From Pseudomonadaceae bacterium UBA5811 (lineage in GTDB: Bacteria > Pseudomonadota > Gammaproteobacteria > Pseudomonadales > Pseudomonadaceae), in the NCBI GenBank assembly GCA_002417905.1, contig DIDB01000106.1, positions 1 to 11,738 on the forward strand: DNA of 11,738 nt, in the 5' to 3' direction. Shown here in pieces: positions 1 to 8,778 of the stretch. Both the position numbers and the translations under genes were made by a program. Position 1 is the stretch's first letter; the number at the start of each line of letters is the position of its first letter. Under the pieces are notes generated by a model. That model ran no database searches. It saw only the letters and a program-made list of their open reading frames with translations, and had not been told where the DNA came from.

Positions 1-1
1 C

Positions 2-103
2 GATCAGGCCAAGGCCCGCGAGAAGACCCTGCAGACAGATGCCGGGGCTTACCGGCAGGTCAGTGAGGAGTCAGCCCGCCTGCTGAAGCTGGCCAGCGCC
101 TGA
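2..103 (+). CDS. C-terminal end of an unidentified protein (5' end outside window)
   Basis: An open frame enters from the left edge and stops at TGA 101-103, giving 33 residues from DQAKAREKTL to LLKLASA. The segment is rich in Ala, Lys, Glu, Gln and Arg with spaced Leu, so it is probably a charged alpha helix, possibly the end of a coiled coil. No catalytic motif or family signature is visible in so short a piece and I cannot name it. A strong intrinsic terminator begins about 30 bases after the stop, which supports the view that this is a real gene end. It is probably transcribed separately from the yajG-like gene downstream, which has its own promoter. Confidence 0.6.
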   Translation, partial: DQAKAREKTLQTDAGAYRQVSEESARLLKLASA

Positions 104-133
104 GCCTGGCTTCTGCACCCCGGGTATTATCAG

Positions 134-173
134 ACCGCCCTACACACGCCCGTGTGCAGGGCGGTTCTGTTTT
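134..173 (+). terminator. Intrinsic terminator after the partial gene
   Basis: A long stem pairs 134-148 with 151-165 (ACCGCCCT at the base, CACACG towards the loop) with a single A/C mismatch at 142/157. It is followed by the T-rich run TTCTGTTTT (165-173). It is the best intrinsic terminator in the window and lies about 30 bases after the TGA of the upstream gene. The end of its T-tract is also the start of the candidate -35 box of the next gene. Confidence 0.85.
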
Positions 174-201
174 GAGGGCTTTCCGCACGTTCTTTTATAC
201 T
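172..201 (+). promoter_or_regulatory. Sigma-70 promoter of the yajG-like gene
   Basis: TTGAGG (172-177) and TATACT (196-201) are separated by 18 bases and match the sigma-70 consensus at 4/6 and 5/6 positions. Transcription would begin near 208, leaving a leader of about 30 bases before the ATG at 238. The -35 box overlaps the T-tract of the preceding terminator. Confidence 0.6.
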
Positions 202-237
202 GCCGGCCCTTTTCTTTTCCGGCAGGAGTGTAACGGC

Positions 238-828
238 ATGCGAAAATTTCTGGTGTCCGGTCTGGTCCTTGTGGTGCTGGCCGGTCTGGTGGCCTGTGCC
301 AACAGTCCCCAGCAGCTGAGTCCGGTTCCCCGGCTGAAGGGGTCTTTTGCCGCCACGGGCCATGGTCAGGTGGTGCAGCTGCAGGTACTGGACGGACGGT
401 CTTCCGCCGTGCTGGGCACCCGGGGCGGGCTTTATCCGGAAACCAGCACGGTCAGCGTGCCGGGAACCACACTGCTGCCCAGACTGAGCGAGCAGGTGGA
501 AAAGGCCCTGCGCCTGATGGGCTTTACCCCGGCCAGCCAGGCCGGGGCAGGTGCCCCCCGGATGACGGTAACCCTGGCCGAACTGAAGTACCAGTCGCCC
601 AAGGACAGCCTGTATGTCACCGAAGCCGCGATCAATGCCGTGTTCCGGCTTGAGGTGGAACATGGTGGCCGCCGTTACAGCGGGCGTTACAGTGCCAGTC
701 TGGAACAGAAGTTCGGGATGCGGCCTGACGAGGAGGAAAACAACCAGCTGGTCAGCGATGTCCTGAGCGATGCCCTTGACCGGCTGTTCCGGGACGCCAG
801 TCTGGGCACGCTGCTGAACGGTGCCTGA
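238..828 (+). CDS. yajG: YajG-family outer-membrane lipoprotein
   Basis: The protein has 196 residues. The start at 238 is chosen because AGGAG (224-228) lies 9 bases upstream and a lipoprotein signal peptide follows immediately: MRKF, a hydrophobic stretch, then the lipobox LVAC with Cys20 as the lipidated residue. Ala at +2 argues for outer-membrane sorting. The mature part resembles E. coli YajG in length and layout: an N-terminal beta-rich part, an 'LRLMGF' helix near residue 98, a middle stretch with 'MTVTLAELKY', and a C-terminal part with 'GRYSASLEQKF' followed by a helix 'NQLVSDVLSDALDRLF'. YajG is a lipoprotein of uncertain function; no enzymatic role is claimed. It stands alone, between its own promoter and a convergent gene. 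The family call rests on remembered pattern similarity, not an alignment. Confidence 0.75.
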   Translation: MRKFLVSGLVLVVLAGLVACANSPQQLSPVPRLKGSFAATGHGQVVQLQVLDGRSSAVLGTRGGLYPETSTVSVPGTTLLPRLSEQVEKALRLMGFTPASQAGAGAPRMTVTLAELKYQSPKDSLYVTEAAINAVFRLEVEHGGRRYSGRYSASLEQKFGMRPDEEENNQLVSDVLSDALDRLFRDASLGTLLNGA

Positions 829-831
829 CGG

Positions 832-852
832 CTGCCGCTCTCAGAGCGGCAG
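832..852. terminator. Hairpin between converging genes, possible bidirectional terminator
   Basis: CTGCCGCTCT (832-841) and AGAGCGGCAG (843-852) are perfect 10-base inverted arms around one central base, so a 9-bp stem with a 3-base loop can form on either strand. It lies 3 bases after the yajG-like stop and overlaps the stop codon of the acyltransferase gene (841-843). No T-tract follows on either side, so it may stabilise mRNA ends rather than terminate by itself. Confidence 0.5.
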
Positions 853-2004
853 GCCGGCCTTGACCCGGTACTGGTTGCGGACGGGCATGGCGTACTGCTG
901 GATCAGCCAGGTGCGGTACTCCACCGGACAGGCATTCAGGCGCCGTTCCCATTCCTGGCTGGCCCTGGCCACCTCGGCCTGGCTGAACAGGGCCTCTGCA
1001 GCCGGAACCTGCAGGGCCGGTTCCTGGTGCTGCCACAGGGCATAGGCCAGATAATGCACCGGAAACAGGCGGTAGCCCTGCAGGATCTGCTGGTCAAGCA
1101 GGGTGGCCAGCTGCCGGGCATCGTCCGGGATCTGCTCCAGCGGCGCACTGAAGTGGATATGAACCCGCCCTTTGTAGCCGGTAATGCCCAGCGCAATGCT
1201 GGCGTCATCCTCGCCTCGGGCTTTGACATAGCTGCCCGTGGTGGCGCGGATATACAGCTCGCGGGCCTTGGCCTGATCGCAGGGATCATATTCGTAGCTG
1301 ATGGATACCGGAACCGGATGCAGGGCTGCCAGGGCTTCAGTAAAGCGCTCATCCTTGCGGCTCATGTGCATCATTTTCAGAATGGCGGAATCCGTACGGT
1401 CATTGCCATCTTTGGCCCGGCCCTCGGCCTGGGCAATCCAGACTGACTCCCGGTCTTCACGGATCGAGTGGTTGATATAGGCGGACAGCACCTGGTAAGC
1501 CGCCAGCTTTTCCCGGCGTCCAGTCAGGGAGCGGTGCACGATAAAACTCTTGTTCAGGCGCATCAGGTCGCTGACAAAAGGTTTCTGCAGCAGGTTGTCG
1601 CCGATGGCAATCCGTGGGGTGCGCATGCCCCGGTGAAAGATGGCGTAATTGACAAACGCCGGGTCCATCACGATATCCCGGTGGTTGGCCAGAAACAGGT
1701 AGGCCTGCTCCGGATCCAACCGCTCCATGCCGGAATAGCTGATGCCATCCGTAGCCTGCTCAACCGTCCGGTCCAGATACCGCTCGATGCGCTTTTGCAG
1801 GCTGTTCACGGAGGGATTCTGTCCCAGCTGACAGCGCAGGCGCCGGGCAATAAAGGGCCGCAACAGCCAGCCCAGCGGGCGGGCCAGTCGTGGAAAGCGG
1901 AAGCGGGCCAGGACCCCCAGAAAGGCGTCATCATTGAGCAGACGCTGCAGGACGCCCGGAACCTCGGCGTCGGAATAGGGGCGAATGGCTTCGAATTCGT
2001 CCAT
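841..2004 (-). CDS. PlsC-type glycerolphosphate acyltransferase family protein (large form)
   Basis: The protein has 387 residues, longer than a classic PlsC (about 240). Acyltransferase landmarks run in order: 'LFLANHRDIVMD' at 103-114, equivalent to the catalytic His-Asp motif; 'KSFIVHRS' at 152-159, equivalent to the substrate-binding block; 'EGRAKDG' at 194-200, equivalent to the conserved EGT/EGR block; and 'HPVPVSISYEYDP' at 229-241, equivalent to the Pro-containing block. A C-terminal extension of about 120 residues has no motif I recognise. The likely role is transfer of an acyl chain to lysophosphatidate or a related lipid at the inner membrane, but the true acceptor is unknown. The His-Asp spacing is HX5D instead of the usual HX4D. 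The ATG at 2004 has only a weak ribosome site (TTGAGA). The gene is monocistronic, convergent with the yajG-like gene. Confidence 0.75.
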   Translation of the reverse strand: MDEFEAIRPYSDAEVPGVLQRLLNDDAFLGVLARFRFPRLARPLGWLLRPFIARRLRCQLGQNPSVNSLQKRIERYLDRTVEQATDGISYSGMERLDPEQAYLFLANHRDIVMDPAFVNYAIFHRGMRTPRIAIGDNLLQKPFVSDLMRLNKSFIVHRSLTGRREKLAAYQVLSAYINHSIREDRESVWIAQAEGRAKDGNDRTDSAILKMMHMSRKDERFTEALAALHPVPVSISYEYDPCDQAKARELYIRATTGSYVKARGEDDASIALGITGYKGRVHIHFSAPLEQIPDDARQLATLLDQQILQGYRLFPVHYLAYALWQHQEPALQVPAAEALFSQAEVARASQEWERRLNACPVEYRTWLIQQYAMPVRNQYRVKAGLPL

Positions 2005-2058
2005 TATGGTCTCAACTGGAAACAGGATAGTGGCCCGGGCGGGCCGAAACGGGGCACG

Positions 2059-2064
2059 ATTATA
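2059..2064 (-). promoter_or_regulatory. -10 box of the acyltransferase gene
   Basis: A perfect TATAAT lies on the minus strand in otherwise GC-rich sequence, 55 bases before the start codon at 2004. No good -35 box is found 16-18 bases upstream (GACGCA is the closest), so the promoter may be weak or activator-dependent. Transcription would start near 2052. Confidence 0.5.
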
Positions 2065-2196
2065 ACGGCAGTCGCGGCGGATGCGTCGCTGCGTGGCGGG
2101 TGTTTGTACGGGATGATGCCCGGAAACAGACTTTTCACAGGCTGTTCAGGCCCGTACCGGCTGGGTCTGCAAGAGAGGTGCGGGCTCCGGCGCAGG

Positions 2197-2215
2197 AACC
2201 CGCGTGGAGCGGGTT
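2197..2215 (-). terminator. Hairpin just after the rlpA-like gene
   Basis: On the minus strand AACCCGC and GCGGGTT form a 7-bp stem around a 5-base loop, starting 1 base after the TGA of the rlpA-like gene (2217-2219). No T-tract follows, so it is a weak terminator candidate or a 3'-end stabilising structure. Confidence 0.4.
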
Positions 2216-2216
2216 A

Positions 2217-2666
2217 TCAGCCGTGCTCGGCCTGGCCCTGGGGCAGGGTTTCGATCCGGACGTGGGTAATGCCGCTCCGGACCATGTCCAGCCGTTTGGC
2301 GGCCGAGCGGGACAGGTCGATGATCCGGCCTTTGACGAAGGGGCCACGGTCAGTGATCCGCACGGTAACCTGCCGGCCATTGCGCAGGTTGGTGACCCGC
2401 ACCCTGGTGCCAAAGGGCAGGTTGCGATGGGCAGCCACCAGTTTGTTCTGGTCGAAGCGCTCACCGCTGGCAGTTTTCTTGCCGTGATGATGCCGGGCGT
2501 AGTAGGAGGCTTTGCCCTGCTGGACGTGGGCATGGCTGCTCCGGGCCGCCAGCTGCAGGGGGGTGTGATCCGCAGGAGCGCGGGGGGCGGCACTGGCATT
2601 AAGCAGGCTGAACAGGGTCAGCCCACCCAGGGCCGCCGAAAAAAAAGTAAAACGGAATGATGACAT
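2217..2666 (-). CDS. Small secreted RlpA-like (double-psi beta-barrel) protein
   Basis: The protein has 149 residues. An N-terminal hydrophobic segment (about 5-26) ending 'LLNASAAP' looks like a type I signal peptide cleaved near Ala26, so the product is expected in the periplasm. The RlpA-like barrel follows at about 51-140: 'GKASYYA', 'TASGERFD', 'AAHRNLPFGTRVRVTN', 'ITDRGPF', 'IDLS'. Glu69, Asp72, His80 and Asp106 have the same mutual spacing as the acidic and His residues I recall as important in the lytic transglycosylase RlpA of P. aeruginosa. It differs from true RlpA in having no lipobox cysteine and no C-terminal SPOR domain. A role in peptidoglycan cleavage or binding is therefore plausible but unproven. 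The gene lies 101 bases behind gatB on the same strand. I see no strong promoter in the gap, only a weak GGGA ribosome site. Confidence 0.8.
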   Translation of the reverse strand: MSSFRFTFFSAALGGLTLFSLLNASAAPRAPADHTPLQLAARSSHAHVQQGKASYYARHHHGKKTASGERFDQNKLVAAHRNLPFGTRVRVTNLRNGRQVTVRITDRGPFVKGRIIDLSRSAAKRLDMVRSGITHVRIETLPQGQAEHG

Positions 2667-2736
2667 GTTCTTGTCCCAGAGAGGCTGGTGGCTGGTCAGA
2701 CCCGCAGTGGGGGAATCTTGTTCCCGGCTGGCTGGT

Positions 2737-2760
2737 GGCGGGAGGACAGGCCGTCCCGCC
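2737..2760 (-). terminator. Hairpin in the gatB to rlpA-like gap
   Basis: On the minus strand GGCGGGA and TCCCGCC form a 7-bp stem with a 10-base loop, starting 8 bases after the gatB stop. A smaller inverted repeat (GGGAA/TTCCC, 2711-2725) follows. Neither has a T-tract. They could reduce, rather than abolish, read-through from gatCAB into the rlpA-like gene. Confidence 0.35.
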
Positions 2761-2767
2761 GGGGGAA

Positions 2768-4216
2768 TCAGCCTTCCAGTTTGCGCCTGAGCAGTTCATT
2801 GACCTGCTGCGGGTTAGCTTTGCCTTTGGAGGCCTTCATGGCCTGTCCAACAAAGAAGCCAAACATTTTGCCACGTTTGGCCTCATCACTGGAACGATAC
2901 TGTTCCACTTGGGCCGGGCTGGCCGCCAGCACCCCGTCCAGCATCTGCTCGATGGCCGCGCTGTCGGTTACCTGTTTCAGGCCTTTTTTCTCAATGATTT
3001 CATCAGCATCATGACCCTCACCGCTGGCCAGCGCCTCAAAGACCATCTTGGCAATCTTGCCGGAAATGGTGTTGTCCAGGATACGCAGGATCAGGCTGGC
3101 CAGCTGGCTGGCACTGACAGGGGACTGGCTGATCTCCAGACCGTCCCGGTTCAGCAGGCTGGACAGCTCGCCCATGACCCAGTTGGCGGCCAGCTTGGCG
3201 TCTCCGCAGGCCTGCTGGACCTGCTCGAAATAGTCGGCCATTTCCCGGCTGGCCGAGAGCACGCTGGCATCATAGGCCGACAGGCCGAACTGCTGTCCGA
3301 AACGCTCGCGCTTCTGGGTCGGCAGCTCGGGCAGGCTGCTGCGCAGCTGCTCCAGGTAGCTGCGTTCAATAACCACCGGCAGCAGGTCCGGGCAGGGGAA
3401 GTAGCGGTAATCGTTGGCTTCCTCCTTGGTGCGCATCGAGCGGGTTTCATCGCGGTTCGGGTCGTACAGGCGGGTTTCCTGGACCACTTGGCCACCGTCC
3501 TCGATCAGTTCGATCTGCCGCTGTACCTCATGGTTGATGGCCTTCTCGATAAAACGGAACGAGTTGACGTTCTTGATTTCGGCCCGGGTGCCGAACGTTG
3601 TCTGGCCTTTGGGGCGTACCGAAACGTTACAGTCACAGCGCAGCGAGCCTTCGGCCATATTGCCGTCGCAGATGCCCAGATAGCGCACCAGGGCGTGGAT
3701 GGCCCGCACATAGGCAACGGCCTCCCTGGCATTGCGCAAATCCGGTTCTGAAACAATTTCCAGCAGCGGGGTTCCGGCCCGGTTCAGGTCGATGCCGGTC
3801 ATGCCGTGAAAGTCTTCATGCAGGCTTTTGCCGGCGTCTTCTTCCAGATGGGCGCGGGTGATGCCGATCCGCCGGGTGCTGCCCTCCTCAAGGAGGATAT
3901 CCAGATGGCCCCGGCCGACAATGGGCTGATCCATCTGGCTGGTCTGGTAGCCTTTGGGCAAGTCCGGATAGAAATAATTTTTGCGGGCAAACACATTGGT
4001 TGCACCGATTTCGGCATCAATGGCCAGCCCGAACAGGCAGGCCATGCGTACGGCTTCGGCATTGAGTACCGGCAGGGTGCCTGGCATGGCCAGGTCGATC
4101 AGGCTGGCCTGGGTATTGGGGGGCGCGCCAAAGGTTGTGGCGCTGCCGGAAAAAATCTTGGAGCGGGTGCTGAGCTGGGCGTGGATTTCCAGCCCGATCA
4201 CGGTTTCCCATTGCAT
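2768..4216 (-). CDS. gatB: Asp/Glu-tRNA(Asn/Gln) amidotransferase subunit B
   Basis: The protein has 482 residues, the normal size for GatB. This subunit phosphorylates the side chain of mischarged Glu-tRNA(Gln) or Asp-tRNA(Asn), and ammonia from GatA then amidates it. Sequence support: '[12 protein letters not shown]' at 4-15 with conserved Glu10 and His12 of the kinase pocket, 'HLEEDAGK' at 123-130, the family signature '[17 protein letters not shown]' at 144-160, and a C-terminal YqeY-like tRNA-binding domain ending with '[13 protein letters not shown]'. GAGGAT (4224-4229) lies 7 bases before the ATG and overlaps the gatA stop, which indicates translational coupling. It is the last gat gene in the operon. 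Its presence suggests that Asn-tRNA and/or Gln-tRNA is made indirectly in this organism; which of the two cannot be read from this window. Confidence 0.97.
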   Translation of the reverse strand: MQWETVIGLEIHAQLSTRSKIFSGSATTFGAPPNTQASLIDLAMPGTLPVLNAEAVRMACLFGLAIDAEIGATNVFARKNYFYPDLPKGYQTSQMDQPIVGRGHLDILLEEGSTRRIGITRAHLEEDAGKSLHEDFHGMTGIDLNRAGTPLLEIVSEPDLRNAREAVAYVRAIHALVRYLGICDGNMAEGSLRCDCNVSVRPKGQTTFGTRAEIKNVNSFRFIEKAINHEVQRQIELIEDGGQVVQETRLYDPNRDETRSMRTKEEANDYRYFPCPDLLPVVIERSYLEQLRSSLPELPTQKRERFGQQFGLSAYDASVLSASREMADYFEQVQQACGDAKLAANWVMGELSSLLNRDGLEISQSPVSASQLASLILRILDNTISGKIAKMVFEALASGEGHDADEIIEKKGLKQVTDSAAIEQMLDGVLAASPAQVEQYRSSDEAKRGKMFGFFVGQAMKASKGKANPQQVNELLRRKLEG

Positions 4217-4227
4217 GTTCTTGATCC

Positions 4228-5679
4228 TCAGAAGCCGGCCGGGGCCTGTTGGTGCCAGTCCGTGACCTGCTGGTACTGGTGGGCGGCGTTCAGCAGCCGG
4301 GCTTCCTGGAAGTAGGGGGCCAGCAGCTGGACACCCACCGGCAGGCCATCGATAAAGCCGGCCGGCATGGACAGTCCGGGAATACCGGCGAGGTTGGCGG
4401 TGATGGTGTAGAGGTCTTCCAGATAGGCAGCCACCGGGTCCGCGTTTTTCTCGCCCAGCTTCCAGGCCGGGCCGGGGGTTGTCGGGCCGAGGATCAGGTC
4501 CACCTCTGCAAAGGCGCGGACAAAGTCATCCCGGATCAGCCGGCGGATGCGCTGGGCCTTGAGGTAGTAGGCATCGTAATAGCCTGCTGACAGGGCATAG
4601 GTCCCGACCATGATCCGCCGCCGGACTTCGGCGCCAAAGCCTTCGGCCCGGGAGCGCAGGTACAGGTCGTCCAGATCGGTGGGGCTGTCGCAGCGGTAGC
4701 CGAAGCGCACGCCATCGTAGCGTGACAGGTTGGAGCTGGCCTCGGCCGGGGCAATCACATAGTAGGCCGGGATGGCATGCTCCAGGCTGGGCAGGCTGAT
4801 ATCCCGGATGCTGGCGCCCAGACTTTTGAGCACATCGACGGCGGTCATGACCGTATCGGCCATCCGGCTGTCCAGTCCGCTGCCAAAATACTCCCTGGGC
4901 AGGCCGATGCGCAGCCCGGCCAGGGGCTGGTCCAGCGCTTCCAGATAATTGTCCACTGGCTGGTCCACGCAGGTGGAGTCCCTGGGATCAAAGCCGGCCA
5001 TGGCACCCAGCAGCAGGGCACAGTCTTCTGCGGTCCGGGCGATGGGGCCGCCCTGGTCCAGGCTGGAGGCATAAGCAATCATTCCCCAGCGCGAAACCCG
5101 GCCATAGGTCGGCTTGAGACCGGTCAGGCCCGTCAGGGCGGCCGGCTGGCGGATCGAGCCACCGGTATCGGTGCCGGTGGCCGCCGGAATCAGCCGGGCG
5201 GCCACCGCAGCGGCCGAGCCGCCCGAGGAGCCGCCCGGAACCCGGCCGGTGTCCCAGGGGTTGCGGGTCGGGCCGTAATAGCTGGACTCGGAGGCCGAGC
5301 CCATGGCGAACTCGTCCATGTTCAGCTTGCCCAGGCAGACCGTGCCCGCCGCGTTCAGTTTTTCAACCACGGTGGCGTCATAGGGTGCAATGAAATTGTC
5401 CAGCATCCGCGAGGCGCAGCTGGTGCGGATGCCCCGGGTACAGAACAGGTCCTTGTGGGCCAGTGGAGCACCCAGCAGCAGGCCCTGCTCACCCGCTGCC
5501 CGCCGGGCATCGGCCGCCCTGGCCTGGTGCAGGGCCTGTTCTTCGCTGAGGGTGATAAAGCTGTTGAGCTGCGGGTCCAGCTGGCTGATGCGCTGCAGCA
5601 GGGCCCGGGTCAGCTCCTCGGCTGAAAAGCACTTGTGGGCCAGGGCCTGGGCAATGCCGGCCAGGGTCAGGGTATGCAT
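4228..5679 (-). CDS. gatA: Asp/Glu-tRNA(Asn/Gln) amidotransferase subunit A
   Basis: The protein has 483 residues, the usual GatA length. This amidase-signature subunit hydrolyses glutamine and passes ammonia to GatB. The Ser-cisSer-Lys catalytic set is present with family spacing: Lys76 ('LAHKDLF'), Ser151 in '[10 protein letters not shown]' and Ser175 in '[12 protein letters not shown]'; these intervals (75 and 24) match those I recall for the S. aureus enzyme. The C-terminal half keeps '[11 protein letters not shown]' and '[13 protein letters not shown]'. The start is supported by TAAGGAG (5689-5695), which contains the gatC stop codon and lies 9 bases before the ATG. The gap to gatB is 11 bases. 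Nothing looks broken or unusual. Confidence 0.97.
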   Translation of the reverse strand: MHTLTLAGIAQALAHKCFSAEELTRALLQRISQLDPQLNSFITLSEEQALHQARAADARRAAGEQGLLLGAPLAHKDLFCTRGIRTSCASRMLDNFIAPYDATVVEKLNAAGTVCLGKLNMDEFAMGSASESSYYGPTRNPWDTGRVPGGSSGGSAAAVAARLIPAATGTDTGGSIRQPAALTGLTGLKPTYGRVSRWGMIAYASSLDQGGPIARTAEDCALLLGAMAGFDPRDSTCVDQPVDNYLEALDQPLAGLRIGLPREYFGSGLDSRMADTVMTAVDVLKSLGASIRDISLPSLEHAIPAYYVIAPAEASSNLSRYDGVRFGYRCDSPTDLDDLYLRSRAEGFGAEVRRRIMVGTYALSAGYYDAYYLKAQRIRRLIRDDFVRAFAEVDLILGPTTPGPAWKLGEKNADPVAAYLEDLYTITANLAGIPGLSMPAGFIDGLPVGVQLLAPYFQEARLLNAAHQYQQVTDWHQQAPAGF

Positions 5680-5692
5680 GGGGGCAGGCTCC

Positions 5693-7245
<1,553 letters not shown>

Positions 7246-7255
7246 GGTCCGGGTT

Positions 7256-7271
7256 GCCCCGCATCGGGGGC
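7256..7271 (+). promoter_or_regulatory. Hairpin in the mreB-mreC gap, possible attenuator
   Basis: GCCCC (7256-7260) pairs with GGGGC (7267-7271) around a 6-base loop, starting 11 bases after the mreB stop. A short T-rich stretch (ATTTCTGT, 7276-7283) follows. It could act as a partial terminator or an mRNA 3'-end stabiliser that lowers mreC and mreD expression relative to mreB; the 5-bp stem is short for an efficient terminator. Confidence 0.35.
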
Positions 7272-7347
7272 GGGCATTTCTGTCGATGCGTCTTCTTCCG
7301 AGGTACAGGTTATCAAACTGCTATTTGCCAAGGGCCCGTCGCCGGGT

Positions 7348-8268
7348 GTGCGCCTGCTGGTGTTCGCCACCCTGTCCGTGGCACTGATGGCAGTGGATGC
7401 CCGGCTGGATACCCTGCAGCCCCTGCGTGACCGGGCCAGTCTGCTGCTGGCATCGGTGTACCGGGTGGCTGACCTGCCCGGGCAGTTCTGGCGCGCCCTG
7501 ACCGAGCAGTTCAGCAGCCGTACCGAGCTGCTGGCCGAAAACGAGAAGCTCAAGGCCGAACACCTGCTGATGCAGCGCCGCCTGCAGCGGCTGGCTGCCC
7601 TGACCGAGCAGAATGTGCGGTTGCGCGAGCTGCTCAATTCGGCAGCCCTGGTGGATGACCGGGTGCTGGTTGCCGAGCTGATTGGCGTGGACCCCAATCC
7701 CTACAGCCAGCGGCTGCTGATCGACAAGGGTGCCCGGGACGGGGTATTCCTCGGCCAGCCGGTGCTGGATGCCCGGGGCCTGATGGGCCAGGTGGTGGAA
7801 GTCCTGCCCTATACGGCCCGGGTGCTGCTGCTGACCGACAATACCCACAGCATTCCGGTGCAGGTCAACCGCAACGGCCTGCGCGCCATTGCCAGTGGTA
7901 CCGGAGACCCCGAGCGGCTGGAACTGCGTTATGTGGCTGATACGGCGGATATCCGGGTGGGGGATCTGCTGGTCAGCTCCGGGCTGGGCCTGCGTTTTCC
8001 GGCCGGCTATCCGGTGGCGACGGTCGAGGAGGTGATCCGGGATTCCGGCCAGCCGTTTGCCATCGTCCGGGCTGCACCCACTGCGGCCCTGAACCGCAGC
8101 CGTTACCTGCTGCTGGTTTTTTCCGACCAGCGTACCCCGGAGGAGCGGGCCAATGATTCGGCGCTGGCCCAGGAGCAGGCTGACCGCCATCAGGCCGAAG
8201 AAAATGCCCAGGCTGCAGCAGCCAGTCCCGGCTCATCATCCCCGAAAAAAACGGGCGGGGCACACTGA
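7348..8268 (+). CDS. mreC: Rod shape-determining protein MreC
   Basis: With the GTG at 7348 the protein has 306 residues. MreC is a bitopic inner-membrane protein whose periplasmic part links MreB filaments to the cell-wall synthases. An N-terminal membrane helix (about 2-16), a coiled coil (about 58-95, 'LLAENEKLKAEHLLMQRRLQ') and the beta-rich MreC core (about 105-258, including 'RGLMGQVVEV', 'TDNTHSIPVQV', 'VGDLLVSSGLG', 'FPAGYPV') are present. The last 45 residues are a Gln/Ala/Glu/Ser-rich tail. The start is uncertain: homologues as I recall them begin about 13 residues earlier with MIK-x-LFxKGPS, and here the same frame reads V-I-K-L-L-F-A-K-G-P-S from 7309 but with GTT at the expected start. 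No ATG, GTG or TTG occurs in frame between the mreB stop and 7348, so GTG 7348 is listed as the conventional start. The stop abuts the mreD ATG. Confidence 0.93.
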   Translation: MRLLVFATLSVALMAVDARLDTLQPLRDRASLLLASVYRVADLPGQFWRALTEQFSSRTELLAENEKLKAEHLLMQRRLQRLAALTEQNVRLRELLNSAALVDDRVLVAELIGVDPNPYSQRLLIDKGARDGVFLGQPVLDARGLMGQVVEVLPYTARVLLLTDNTHSIPVQVNRNGLRAIASGTGDPERLELRYVADTADIRVGDLLVSSGLGLRFPAGYPVATVEEVIRDSGQPFAIVRAAPTAALNRSRYLLLVFSDQRTPEERANDSALAQEQADRHQAEENAQAAAASPGSSSPKKTGGAH

Positions 8269-8778
8269 ATGGCCGGGCCTGTCAGTGCATCGTCCTCGTC
8301 CTCCGGGAACTGCTGGGTGATCTGGCTCAGCTTTGCTGGCGGGCTGGTGCTCAGTGTGACCCCGATGCCCGAATTCATGCAGTACGGGCGGCCCCTCTGG
8401 CTGGCGCTGCTGCTTACGTACTGGACCCTGTACCTGCCCCACCGGGTGGGAATGACCACGGCCTGGTTGCTCGGACTGGCGCTGGATGTGCTGGGTGGCA
8501 CCCTGCTGGGCCAGAATGCGCTGGTGCTGGCACTGGTCAGCTTTCTGGTACAGCTGCTGCAGCCGCGCCTGCGGATGTTTCATAACTGGCAGCAGAGCCT
8601 GGTACTGCTGGTGGTATTGGGTCTGGCCCAGCTGGTGCAGCTGTGGCTGTATGTGCTGGCCGGCCACCGGCCGCCGCCCACCCTGCTGTTCCTGCTGCCA
8701 GCCCTGGTCAGTGCGTTGCTGTGGCCCTGGCTGTTTGTCATCCTGCGGGCCCTGCGTCTCCGGCTACGGGTAGGCTGA
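8269..8778 (+). CDS. mreD: Rod shape-determining protein MreD
   Basis: The protein has 169 residues, close to the usual 160-170. It is an integral inner-membrane partner of MreC in the elongation complex. After a Ser-rich N-terminus (about 13 residues), hydrophobic segments appear at about 16-31, 43-57, 62-77, 82-96, 108-127 and 138-160, interrupted by short charged loops. The Pro-rich '[24 protein letters not shown]' region and '[29 protein letters not shown]' are typical for the family. The ATG directly follows the mreC TGA (TGAATG, same frame) and there is no clear ribosome site, so translation is probably coupled to mreC. Its own stop overlaps the maf start (TGATG-type overlap). Confidence 0.93.
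   Translation: MAGPVSASSSSSGNCWVIWLSFAGGLVLSVTPMPEFMQYGRPLWLALLLTYWTLYLPHRVGMTTAWLLGLALDVLGGTLLGQNALVLALVSFLVQLLQPRLRMFHNWQQSLVLLVVLGLAQLVQLWLYVLAGHRPPPTLLFLLPALVSALLWPWLFVILRALRLRLRVG

Noticed and set aside
2106..2157. GTACGGG ... CCCGTAC inverted repeat upstream of the acyltransferase gene
   Set aside because: The arms are only 7 bases and 38 bases apart, with no T-tract or promoter relation; likely chance in GC-rich sequence.
1468..2487. Plus-strand open frame of 339 codons across the acyltransferase and rlpA-like genes
   Set aside because: It runs antisense to two recognisable genes and the gap between them, has no ribosome site or motif, and its composition is that of a GC-rich shadow frame.
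2657..3751. Plus-strand open frame of 364 codons opposite gatB
   Set aside because: GatB is certain on the other strand, with full length and signatures; this frame has no family features.
8245..8251. Run of seven A near the end of mreC as a programmed frameshift site
   Set aside because: The preceding base is G, so a -1 slip would mispair at the first codon, and mreD is in the same frame as mreC, so no frameshift is needed to reach it.
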